DNA of 8,177 nucleotides from JBAXPW01 sp037132015. Lineage in GTDB: Bacteria; Patescibacteriota; Microgenomatia; UBA1406; GWC2-37-13. Position numbers and translations under genes: made by a program. Positions 1-6,355 of this stretch are shown here, one piece after another. Every line of letters begins with the position of its first letter. Positions within the stretch are counted from its first letter, which is position 1. The notes under the pieces were generated by a model. The model was not told the origin of the DNA. It saw nothing but the letters and a program-made list of their open reading frames with translations, and did not search any database. Where the stretch lies: contig JBAXPW010000068.1 of the NCBI GenBank assembly GCA_037132015.1, positions 1 to 8,177 on the forward strand. Reading direction: 5' to 3'.

Positions 1-1
1 G

Positions 2-835
2 GGAGTTAAATTTAGCTTAAGTGGTGGTACAGTGGCGAGGGTTCATATCCGTACGTATTTCAAAAATATCAGAGATGCAAATAAAAGATTGAAACTATTT
101 TCTTATAGTATGTCGTTAGAATTGATTTCAACTCAAGCATTTGAGAGAATAATATCCAATTCAACTAAACCAACTGAATTTGATAAGTTAGCAAACAAAC
201 TTACTATCTGTGCTGAAATTGCAAAGGCTAGAAATATAAAAAATTGGGATAGTTCATTCGTCAGATCAAACAATTTTAATGAAGCAAATAAGAATTTAAC
301 AAACGTAATGATTGAGTTAGCAATCCCAGTTGTTTATAGGGATTTGCAAGGGGAGGAACTCATTAGAAAACAAAATATTCTGATCAATTTAGCTGAGAAT
401 GACGCCAACTTTGGTGATATACTTGAAATTTGTTGTAGATCAGTAGGTATTTATGCTACAAAATATCCTAATTATGAACCAGAATTTAATATATTATTAC
501 AAGGAATTAGACAGTCGTTAGAGTTAAACCACGAAAGCGATCCAGAGAAGTATAAAGAAAATCGAGCAACCCTCTCAAATCATCAATTTGAAAGAATTTT
601 TCAAGAATTTCCTGCAGAAATAAAGGATGAGGTGATGCAAATGTGGCTCGATTTAGCACAAATGCGGACTATCCAATCAGATGGAGTCATCATTGTGAAT
701 GCAACAGATACAGGAGTACGACTTCAAGCTATTAAATCAATTGTAAACGAAGACCTATCGGTTCATTTAATTGATCTTTTTATAATAAAAGTAAAAGAAA
801 TGGAAACAAAAAGCGCAAAATGGGGAGTTAAATAG
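2..835 (+). CDS. Unrecognised protein, N-terminal segment of a frame-split gene, 5' end outside the window
   Basis: I do not recognise this protein. The frame is open from base 2 to the TAG at 833-835. The GTG at 32 is the first possible start, but no Shine-Dalgarno site precedes it and the codons before it read as ordinary protein (GVKFSLSGGTVA), so the gene probably begins upstream of the window. The sequence is mostly helical-looking and soluble, with no membrane segment, signal peptide or obvious catalytic motif. A run near bases 400-470 contains a Cys pair (EICCRS). The frame ends in KSAKWGVK, while the frame one base further on is already open and protein-like across the stop and continues to 1886. 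I infer that this segment and the next are one polypeptide, at least 627 residues within the window, divided by a frame change. Alternatives are two separate genes or a broken gene. Confidence 0.6.
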   Translation, partial: GVKFSLSGGTVARVHIRTYFKNIRDANKRLKLFSYSMSLELISTQAFERIISNSTKPTEFDKLANKLTICAEIAKARNIKNWDSSFVRSNNFNEANKNLTNVMIELAIPVVYRDLQGEELIRKQNILINLAENDANFGDILEICCRSVGIYATKYPNYEPEFNILLQGIRQSLELNHESDPEKYKENRATLSNHQFERIFQEFPAEIKDEVMQMWLDLAQMRTIQSDGVIIVNATDTGVRLQAIKSIVNEDLSVHLIDLFIIKVKEMETKSAKWGVK

Positions 836-836
836 T
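814..836 (+). other. Frame-change site (candidate programmed +1 frameshift or 1-base indel)
   Basis: Here the reading frame moves by +1. The local order is a run of four A (817-820), GGGGAG (822-827), TT, AAA (830-832), then the TAG stop (833-835). An SD-like purine run just before a codon followed by a stop is the layout of the prfB +1 site, where AGGGGG, three bases, CUU and UGA act together. Here the spacer is two bases and the P-site codon would be AAA, slipping to AAT. Equally, one extra A in the AAAA run, or one extra G in the GGGG run, would explain the same picture as mutation or sequencing error. The TAG also overlaps a GTG at 835-837 that has good spacing from GGGGAG, but that frame stops after ten codons. 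Confidence 0.5.
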
Positions 837-1886
837 GCCGATAAGTCTAGGCTTGAAGCATATATAGGATGTTTATTCACAACTGATGGAGAAGTACGAA
901 GAGATTTACCGCAGATGTATCGTAATGTTCGTAAAATTATTCGATATGATAAGGCCAGAATGACAAATAAAGATACTCCACCTGAACAAAAAATAGCAAT
1001 AGGAAAAAATCTTAAGACGTATGAACAGATATCCGCAGTTCTCAAAGATATTTATAATCTTAGTACCATTAGTGAAATAAAACAGAAATCTACACAAAAT
1101 TACACAAATATAATTGATAAACATATCAAAGATTTATTACTAAAATTACAATCATTAAACTTATTACCAAAAAGCCAACAAGATGCAGATGTGCATAGTG
1201 AAGTTTTGAATGACTTTTCTAGATTAAAAGATACGATGTCAGAAGAATTAAAATCAGGAATAGTTGAATTTCAAACAGGTTCTACTGTAGCATTTAGAGA
1301 TCTAGTAAGAGCACCTGATATGGATCAAACATGTCAAAGATTAACAGATATAACTGAATATAATCAGGCTGCATATTCACGGTTAATAGACGGAAATGAT
1401 GAAATGGTTGATGTTACTACAATGATAAATGGAAAGAGACTAAGAGTAGGTCGAAGTTTCATTGAACTGTCTCGAATAAAATTGAATAAAGAGGAGAAAA
1501 GTAGAATAGTAGTATTAGTCGATAAGGCTTATATTGATCCTCAATATCAAAGATATGAACGTTTTTTAACTGAAGAGATCTGGTGCCATATGCTTGATAG
1601 AATGGCAGTGTGTTCTAGCGGAGCACTTCTAATGGATTTGTCGAAGCATTCACTTAGTGATCGATTCTTATTGGAGCTTAATAATAGAGGATACCGTTAT
1701 ATATATGTATCAGGAAGCTATTTAGTAAATCAAAGTACCGTACCGCATCAAAAATATTATGATTCTTTTGTAAACTTTAATATTCCTTTTAGTGGCTTGA
1801 AAGATGTTAAAGAATCAAATTCAGTACCTTTTAAAGAGTTTGTGTTAATAGAAAGAATCCCAACCACTGATATTGTGAAAAAATAA
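834..1886 (+). CDS. Unrecognised protein, C-terminal segment of the frame-split gene
   Basis: The first ATG in this frame is at 915, but the 27 codons before it (834-914, beginning SADKSRLEAYIGCLF) have coding-like composition, the other two forward frames hold stops there, and no ATG, GTG or TTG occurs in frame between the stop at 792-794 and 915. This suggests that the segment continues the preceding one. Numbered from Met-915, residues about 1-120 are charged and helical. Residues about 128-220 form a more ordered region with the sequence points APDMDQTCQ (133-141), a DGN turn (159-161) and INGKRLRVGRS (171-181). From memory this pattern resembles a domain at the C-terminus of large uncharacterised bacterial proteins, where a conserved S/T-C-Q is followed by a DGxN turn and a GR step. 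That match is weak and gives no function. There is no membrane segment. The stop lies five bases from the convergent ybeY stop. Confidence 0.6.
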   Translation, partial: SADKSRLEAYIGCLFTTDGEVRRDLPQMYRNVRKIIRYDKARMTNKDTPPEQKIAIGKNLKTYEQISAVLKDIYNLSTISEIKQKSTQNYTNIIDKHIKDLLLKLQSLNLLPKSQQDADVHSEVLNDFSRLKDTMSEELKSGIVEFQTGSTVAFRDLVRAPDMDQTCQRLTDITEYNQAAYSRLIDGNDEMVDVTTMINGKRLRVGRSFIELSRIKLNKEEKSRIVVLVDKAYIDPQYQRYERFLTEEIWCHMLDRMAVCSSGALLMDLSKHSLSDRFLLELNNRGYRYIYVSGSYLVNQSTVPHQKYYDSFVNFNIPFSGLKDVKESNSVPFKEFVLIERIPTTDIVKK

Positions 1887-1891
1887 GGAGT

Positions 1892-2242
1892 TTATTTCAA
1901 TAGATTCCGTATGCCGTGTTGGATGAGGTCTATGATAGTGATATCAACTGTTTTATTACGCTCAGAAGCGAGCAATACTCCCTGTGGATAACAAATGAAA
2001 ATTTCACCTAACAACTGTTCTTCGTTTTCTTCCTTATCATTATAAGAAAAAGCAAGAACAGGTAAAGCAACATCTTCATCTTTGTAGGTCTTTGCTATTT
2101 GTCTCATCTTTATTTTTCCAACAAAAATGATATTAACAAGTACCGTATCACTCACTCCTTGTTTTACAAGATAATCCTGCGCAACTTTTGCGTACAGTTT
2201 TTTCTGAATTTTGTATCTGGATGAACTATGAATCTGTATCAT
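1892..2242 (-). CDS. ybeY: YbeY-like rRNA maturation factor, C-terminally truncated with a degenerate metal site
   Basis: The protein has 116 residues from the ATG at 2242, giving an N-terminus (MIQIHSSSRYKIQKKL) typical of the UPF0054/YbeY family. A TTG at 2254 would add four residues. Family landmarks in order are KMRQIAKTYKDED (about 46-58, for the usual R-x-LN-x-x-YR-x-x-D), LPVLAF (about 60-65, for TDVLSF), LGEIFIC (about 78-84, for LGDIVIS) and QHGIRNLLK at the very end, for the HGxLHLxGxxH zinc motif. Family members with known activity are metal-dependent endoribonucleases acting on small-subunit rRNA, using three histidines of that motif. Only the first (His109) remains: the second is Asn113 and the chain ends before the third. 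Catalysis by the usual mechanism is therefore unlikely; a non-catalytic ribosomal role or decay is possible. The gene lies 13 bases after rpsU with no clear RBS and is probably cotranscribed with it. Confidence 0.8.
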   Translation of the reverse strand: MIQIHSSSRYKIQKKLYAKVAQDYLVKQGVSDTVLVNIIFVGKIKMRQIAKTYKDEDVALPVLAFSYNDKEENEEQLLGEIFICYPQGVLLASERNKTVDITIIDLIQHGIRNLLK

Positions 2243-2255
2243 ATAAACGTGCAAA

Positions 2256-2444
2256 TCATTTGAATCGTCGTTTATGTCTATTTTGTAAACGTTCCTTCTC
2301 TTCTTCTTTTCTGACTAAGGAAGGCTTTTTATAGAACATACGTTTGCGAACTTCATCGAGAATTTTTTCCTCCATGAACATCTTGGAAAATTTGCGAAAT
2401 ATTGCGTCTTTAGATTCACCTTTTTTCTTTATCACGAAAACCAT
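2256..2444 (-). CDS. rpsU: 30S ribosomal protein bS21
   Basis: This is the small basic S21 protein of the 30S subunit, which sits near the mRNA exit and anti-Shine-Dalgarno region and assists initiation. It has 62 residues starting MVFVIKKKGES. The family pattern is clear: a short first strand, the helix DAIFRKFSKMFMEEKILDE (13-31), then RKRMFYKKPS (equivalent to the RRREYYEKPS segment) and a Lys/Arg-rich tail ending RHKRRFK. An ATG seven codons further upstream is in frame, but the ATG at 2444 is preferred because GGAGGTG lies eight bases before it and the protein then begins where the family begins. The stop is TGA, consistent with a standard code. It is followed directly by ybeY and has a likely promoter just after the upstream gene. 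Confidence 0.93.
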   Translation of the reverse strand: MVFVIKKKGESKDAIFRKFSKMFMEEKILDEVRKRMFYKKPSLVRKEEEKERLQNRHKRRFK

Positions 2445-2452
2445 ATTATATG

Positions 2453-2459
2453 CACCTCC
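2453..2459 (-). promoter_or_regulatory. Shine-Dalgarno site of rpsU
   Basis: GGAGGTG on the minus strand lies eight bases before the ATG at 2444. It is the only strong SD site next to a gene start in the window. It decides the start of rpsU against the in-frame ATG at 2465, which lies upstream of it. Confidence 0.85.
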
Positions 2460-2469
2460 GTTCAAAAAA

Positions 2470-2520
2470 TATGAAGTATTAAGTATGAAGTATCAAATAT
2501 GCAAAACAAATGCCATATTT
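2470..2520. repeat. Short direct repeat and weak inverted repeat upstream of rpsU
   Basis: TATGAAGTAT occurs at 2470-2479 and again at 2484-2493. AAATATG (2495-2501) and CATATTT (2514-2520) form a 7-bp inverted repeat with a 12-base loop. All lie in the probable 5' leader of rpsU. The stem is A/T only and has no adjoining T run in either direction, so I do not call it a terminator. It could be leader structure or simple AT-rich drift. Confidence 0.45.
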
Positions 2521-2550
2521 AATACCTGATACTATATACCTGTATACGAA

Positions 2551-2559
2551 ATTATATCA
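2551..2559 (-). promoter_or_regulatory. Candidate extended -10 promoter of rpsU-ybeY
   Basis: The minus strand reads TGATATAAT, a perfect TATAAT preceded by TG plus one base (extended -10). It lies immediately after the stop of the DHH-family gene and about 100 bases before the rpsU ATG. No good -35 box is seen, which extended -10 promoters tolerate. The same nine bases occur at the proS start. Confidence 0.45.
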
Positions 2560-2561
2560 TA

Positions 2562-3398
2562 TTATAAAACATTTTTTGTTATTTCGACAACCTTTTTCAA
2601 AGGAAGCTGTGAAGAGACTGCCTGTGGATTTTTTGATGATCCATTAAGCAACATATGTTTAGATGCATGTAAAAACCATGTTGCCTGCGGTTCTTCTTTC
2701 TTTAGAGCCTCATAGAGAGTGGTCAGGTCATATTCCATATTTGGAAACGTTTTTATGCGTACATGTCCTTTGTTGGGATCTTTACGAATGACCAACTGAA
2801 ATCCCTTTTTTAAAGCTAATTTGACGGCTTCTTCATTACGTGTATCCATAGCGATTGATTTCCCCATAGTAGTTTCAAATATATATCCTTTTTTGAGTTC
2901 AAATTCTGCGCGTACTTTATTTCTAAATAATTGAAGACAAGATTCGAGCAACTTAAAAACTATGGGTAAAACATCTTCATCATTTCGTATCGTCATATGA
3001 AGGCCATCGATGATATTTGGAAGTAAAAAATCATAATGATCAGCCCAAGGTTCGGGATAAAATGCTTCCTCAAAATGATCAACTGACACTACATATTTTA
3101 CAATTCGCGCAACGGCAGGTATGTATTCTGGAGGTATAGCTCCTTCTTGAGTTAAAAAAAGATACACTTTTTCAGAAGCGCAGGTGTGAGCATTGGTTTG
3201 ATGGTGATCAAATTTACCAAAACCAGTATCAACATGAATTATTTCTGGATTGTCATCAGGGGGTAATTCGTCAAGGGTTTTTCCCGCTGATACAAATTTG
3301 ACTTCTGCATCTTTCCATCCCTTGTAGAATTTTTTTAATAACCATGTGCTTGTTATTGCATCAAGATCAGGAAATGTATGGGTTACTATTGTGTTCAT
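2562..3398 (-). CDS. DHH / MYG1-like phosphoesterase family protein
   Basis: The protein has 278 residues and is probably cytoplasmic. The N-terminus reads IVTHTFPDLDAITSTWLL (4-21), which fits DHH motif I (H-x-x-P-D-x-D-A) with metal-ligand candidates His7, Asp11 and Asp13. Asp57 in IHVDTG and Asp64-His65-His66 in KFDHHQ form the DHH signature, and Asp107-His108 (SVDHFEE) may complete the metal site. The form DTG followed by FDHHQ is closest to the MYG1/UPF0160 branch, whose characterised members are 3'-5' exonucleases. The C-terminal part (about 195-278) has GHVRIKTFPN and HASKHMLLNGSS, where a DHHA1-like substrate domain would be expected. The superfamily also includes RecJ, NrnA and pyrophosphatases, so the substrate is not assigned. 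It lies 72 bases after proS. The ATG at 3398 fixes the motif at the N-terminus, but no SD site precedes it. Confidence 0.75.
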   Translation of the reverse strand: MNTIVTHTFPDLDAITSTWLLKKFYKGWKDAEVKFVSAGKTLDELPPDDNPEIIHVDTGFGKFDHHQTNAHTCASEKVYLFLTQEGAIPPEYIPAVARIVKYVVSVDHFEEAFYPEPWADHYDFLLPNIIDGLHMTIRNDEDVLPIVFKLLESCLQLFRNKVRAEFELKKGYIFETTMGKSIAMDTRNEEAVKLALKKGFQLVIRKDPNKGHVRIKTFPNMEYDLTTLYEALKKEEPQATWFLHASKHMLLNGSSKNPQAVSSQLPLKKVVEITKNVL

Positions 3399-3437
3399 AT
3401 TATTATGTTTAGCTTTTTAGGATTGTACTTTCGATGT

Positions 3438-3460
3438 TTGACTTTATAACTTTATAAACT
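3438..3460. repeat. Tandem 8-bp repeat in the proS to DHH-gene spacer
   Basis: ACTTTATA is present twice in tandem at 3441-3448 and 3449-3456, in a 72-base spacer. The unit is partly self-complementary. The spacer also has an SD-like AGGAGA directly after the proS stop, with no start codon at a usable distance. I see no terminator, so readthrough from proS into the next gene is likely. Confidence 0.4.
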
Positions 3461-3470
3461 CTTTCTCCTA

Positions 3471-5189
3471 TTACTTTTGCCCTATTATTTGTATCGCTTC
3501 TTCTATTGATATTAGTGTTGCTACTTTTTCTGTTCGTGCTTTGTATTCTAGTTTATCCCCTGTTTTTTTTGAAACAACTATTCGATGAGGAATACCGATC
3601 AAATCTGCGTCTGCAAATTTTTCACCTGCTCGTGTCTCAACGCGATCATCATATAATACTTCTATGCCTTTTTCGGTTAATTGTGTATAGATAGTGTCTA
3701 CCTTTATTTTTGTCTCTTCTGTTTCGATGCTAAGTCCAATAAGATGTACTTGAAATGGTGCAACTGATTGTGGCCATATAATGCCCTTTTCGTCATGATA
3801 AATTTCGACAAGTGAAGCAAGTGTACGACCAATTCCAAGGCCATAACAGCCCATATAATATGGTTGAGTCTTTCCTCCTTCATCTGTGAAGACGGAATTT
3901 TTCATTTTAGATGTATAGTGATACCCAAGTTGAAAAATATTTCCCACCTCTATACCTCGCTTTTCTTCTAGTCGAGATTTTCCATCAGGCCCGAGGAATC
4001 CGTTTTTTGCAAGCGCTATATCTCCTTCGATATCAGGTATATAATCGCGGTCAATATTTACATTTAGTAAATCTTCAAATTGTTTATTATTTCCACCATA
4101 TGCATTTTTTACTGTTCGAAGAGATGGATCCGCTACTATAATTATTTCTCTATCTTTATTGACTAATTGTTTTATTCCAACTGGAGAAATAAAGCCCGGA
4201 AATGAATGAATGATATTGGTAATTTCTTCATCTGTAGCAGATCGAAGGGTAATTGCTTTTATTAGTTTTTTTAACTTAACTTCGTTTACATCAAAATCTC
4301 CTCTGATTATTGCAAGGATAAACCTATTTTGTTCATCGACAAAAAGGACGTCCTTTATTTGTTTCCACAAAGGTTTGTTGTGAAGTTTGACACCATCTTC
4401 CATCGTCTTTCCTCGTTGTGCTTTTATCGCTTTTAATGATTCTTCTACGTCTGACTGATTTCCTTCTTCAACAGTAAAACATGCTACATCTTCGTGAGCA
4501 GAATATGTTCCATCTGAAGACATAAAAAATTTACTTTCTCCGATTGGTGATTCAATAACATATTCATGACAATAATCTCCTCCTATGTATCCCCCATCTG
4601 ACTCAACAACTATTGTTTTTAATCCAACTTTTTCATATATTCGCATATACGTATCTCCCATATTTTTATATTCTTTTTTGAAAGATTCCTCATCTACATC
4701 AAAAGAATATGCATCTTTCATCATAAATTCACGTAGTCTAAGAAGTCCTCCGCGAGCTCTCATCTCATCACGAAATTTATTTGAAAATTGGTATATATTA
4801 AAAGGTAATTCTTTGTAACTTATCTGAAATTTACGGACGATATCAACAAACATCTCTTCGGCTGTGCCTCCGAGTGCAAATTCTGCGCCTCTTCGATCAA
4901 TAATACGCATTAATTCAAATCCTGCGGTATTTGTTCGGTTTGTCTCTTTCCAAAGATCAAGGGGATGTAATAATGGAGAAAGCATTTCTTGAGCTCCAGC
5001 CTTGTTCATTTCTTCACGAATGATGTTAATAATCTTATTTTGTACGAGTTGACCAAGTGGTAGGAAAAAATATCTTCCTGCTGTTGATTCTCGTATGAAT
5101 CCTGCCTGATAAAGTAATTTGTGTGAAATAGTAGAAGCATCTGCTGGTGCTTCACGCACTGTTTTACCAAAAAGATTTGAATATCGCAT
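3471..5189 (-). CDS. proS: Prolyl-tRNA synthetase, bacterial type with editing domain
   Basis: This enzyme charges tRNA-Pro with proline in the cytoplasm, using ATP. At 572 residues it has the full length of the long bacterial ProRS. The class II core is clear: motif 1 at about 48-72, the T-x-E loop as GGTAEE (107-112), motif 2 at about 139-163 (KFRDEMRARGG ... REFMMKDAYSF) and motif 3 GCYGLGIGRT (447-456) followed by HDEKGIIWP. A YbaK-like insertion that clears mischarged Ala-tRNA-Pro lies between motifs 2 and 3, at about 274-396, with IIRGDFDVNEVKLKK, PGFISPVG and a closing AYGGNN segment. The anticodon-binding domain fills about 480-572. Where many bacterial enzymes have a CPxC-type segment before RGIEVG, this one has GPDG and no Cys. 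The ATG gives the family N-terminus; there is no SD site, and the -10 box lies seven bases upstream. It is the first gene of the minus-strand cluster. Confidence 0.96.
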   Translation of the reverse strand: MRYSNLFGKTVREAPADASTISHKLLYQAGFIRESTAGRYFFLPLGQLVQNKIINIIREEMNKAGAQEMLSPLLHPLDLWKETNRTNTAGFELMRIIDRRGAEFALGGTAEEMFVDIVRKFQISYKELPFNIYQFSNKFRDEMRARGGLLRLREFMMKDAYSFDVDEESFKKEYKNMGDTYMRIYEKVGLKTIVVESDGGYIGGDYCHEYVIESPIGESKFFMSSDGTYSAHEDVACFTVEEGNQSDVEESLKAIKAQRGKTMEDGVKLHNKPLWKQIKDVLFVDEQNRFILAIIRGDFDVNEVKLKKLIKAITLRSATDEEITNIIHSFPGFISPVGIKQLVNKDREIIIVADPSLRTVKNAYGGNNKQFEDLLNVNIDRDYIPDIEGDIALAKNGFLGPDGKSRLEEKRGIEVGNIFQLGYHYTSKMKNSVFTDEGGKTQPYYMGCYGLGIGRTLASLVEIYHDEKGIIWPQSVAPFQVHLIGLSIETEETKIKVDTIYTQLTEKGIEVLYDDRVETRAGEKFADADLIGIPHRIVVSKKTGDKLEYKARTEKVATLISIEEAIQIIGQK

Positions 5190-5196
5190 ATTGGTT

Positions 5197-5205
5197 ATTA
5201 TATCA
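5197..5205 (-). promoter_or_regulatory. Extended -10 promoter of proS, probably giving a leaderless message
   Basis: The minus strand reads TGATATAAT, then AACCAAT, then the proS ATG (5189). A transcript starting the usual six to eight bases after the -10 box would begin at or next to the ATG. The absence of any SD site fits a leaderless mRNA. The nine bases equal those of the rpsU promoter candidate. No clear -35 box is seen. Confidence 0.55.
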
Positions 5206-5332
5206 AAGAAGCTACTAATTACCTATTGGAGAAATAGAATCTAAATATTTATATTTTTACGGGCTCGTTTACAATTGCTTATTGTGCTTAAAAAGGTAAT
5301 AATCTAATTAGACATAATTTTCTATTGATAAT
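5206..5332. other. Divergent intergenic region between proS and the parvulin-like gene
   Basis: This 127-base stretch should hold the plus-strand promoter of the gene at 5333. The best candidates are CATAAT at 5313-5318 and TAATAAT at 5297-5303, the latter with TTGCTT at 5275-5280 as a possible -35. None is convincing. AAAGG at 5292-5296 is too far from the ATG to act as an RBS, so the plus-strand gene also lacks an SD site. No RNA gene or stable hairpin was seen. Confidence 0.35.
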
Positions 5333-6355
5333 ATGCAAGAAAACATAATATTAAATTCTATATCTCAAGAAAGTAAACCAAAGATTAACACAAAAATTAT
5401 CATCATTGGCGTAACCTCGGGATTGCTATTGATTCTTGTTGTCGCAATTATTATTGTATTCAATTCAAATGCATCCATTCAAACACCAGATATCAACTTT
5501 ATTACACCCACAAAAATTGTAGATACAGGTACACAAATGGATACTGGTACTGATACGCATTCCACACAAATACTTTCTCAAAAACCAATCAGAATCATTG
5601 GCAAAGAGTCGATTTACCAAAGAAACTACGAATATTACGCTCAAGCATACCCTAAAGAATCACTCGATGCTAATACAAAGGAACTTATTATGGATGCTAT
5701 CACTAACGACTCAATCTTACTTCAAGGAGCTTCTGAAGATGGATTTGCAAATGTCGATGACACAATATTTAATTCAAAAAATTTAGATCCCCTCAAACGA
5801 ATCAAAATGGTAAGCACTATAAAAAAACTTATTCAAAATCAAGAAGATACTATCACAGGCGCAGTAATAGTGATATGGTTTTATAACGAATGGATCGGTC
5901 CAAAAGGATATGATGCAAATAAGAGCATAGCATATCAAAAGATTGTTGCATTGCACAATGCTGTGAAAAAGAAGAAAATGACTATTCAACAGGCGGGCGA
6001 AGCAATAGTGAATGATTCAACACTTGCCGAAATAGATAAAGCGTATAAAATAAATGCAATAAAAAATTTCACAGTGAATCGCGACACATCTATAACAATT
6101 ATTACTGATTTAGATCGAGAACTTTGGAAACTCAATGAAGGCGAAGTTTCAAACATTTACGTTAATCAAGGAATGCAACCAGATCCAAGCAAACCAATTC
6201 CTCCAATTGATTCAGATGGAGTAGGAACTTCCTATGTTAAAATCGATCAACTTTATGCATTTGGTCAGGTAACTTCTCAAAAAAAAGGTAAAATTAGAAG
6301 TTATGAGGAATGGTTTAATAATAAAAAGAAATCCTATTCAGTTGTTGTTCAATAA
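5333..6355 (+). CDS. Membrane-anchored SurA/parvulin-like protein (putative foldase)
   Basis: The protein has 340 residues. A short basic cytoplasmic tail (1-21) is followed by one membrane segment (about 22-43) and a Thr-rich linker (about 48-80), so the rest should lie outside the membrane. Residues about 87-135 (RIIGKESIYQRNYEYY ... NDSILLQGA) resemble the start of SurA_N domains, where a short 'G-x-x-I' strand leads into helices. Residues about 255-312 (TDLDRELWKLNEGEVSNIY ... SYVKIDQLYAFG) match the end of a parvulin peptidyl-prolyl isomerase domain, where 'a-x-x-L-x-x-GEVS' precedes a final 'y-x-i-k-v' strand. PrsA and SurA proteins of this kind help secreted proteins fold. The isomerase core is divergent, so activity is uncertain. 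The ATG follows an in-frame stop closely and is the only good start. The next gene overlaps its 3' end. Confidence 0.6.
   Translation: MQENIILNSISQESKPKINTKIIIIGVTSGLLLILVVAIIIVFNSNASIQTPDINFITPTKIVDTGTQMDTGTDTHSTQILSQKPIRIIGKESIYQRNYEYYAQAYPKESLDANTKELIMDAITNDSILLQGASEDGFANVDDTIFNSKNLDPLKRIKMVSTIKKLIQNQEDTITGAVIVIWFYNEWIGPKGYDANKSIAYQKIVALHNAVKKKKMTIQQAGEAIVNDSTLAEIDKAYKINAIKNFTVNRDTSITIITDLDRELWKLNEGEVSNIYVNQGMQPDPSKPIPPIDSDGVGTSYVKIDQLYAFGQVTSQKKGKIRSYEEWFNNKKKSYSVVVQ

Noticed and set aside
835..867. GTG start overlapping the TAG at 833-835, with GGGGAG at RBS distance, as a coupled gene start
   Set aside because: This frame meets a stop after ten codons. It would need another frame change to reach the long frame.
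767..1124. Minus-strand open frames of 72-92 codons opposite the split gene
   Set aside because: They are rich in Phe, Tyr, Ile and Cys, as expected for the complement of AT-rich coding sequence, and have no RBS.
915..1886. Independent gene starting at the ATG at 915
   Set aside because: There is only a weak GAAGAG at a distance of 11 bases, and the frame is protein-like for many codons before the ATG, which fits continuation from the previous segment better.
1871..1902. Bulged hairpin (TATT-GT-GAAA with TTTCAATA) between the convergent stops, as a two-way terminator
   Set aside because: The stem is short, almost all A/T, has a two-base bulge and lacks a T run after it in either direction.
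3460..3470. SD-like AGGAGA just after the proS stop, as the RBS of a small gene
   Set aside because: No start codon follows at a usable distance on the minus strand.
3911..4141. Plus-strand open frame of 76 codons inside proS, and similar shorter ones nearby
   Set aside because: These are antisense shadows of a well-conserved gene, without an RBS or a protein-like composition.
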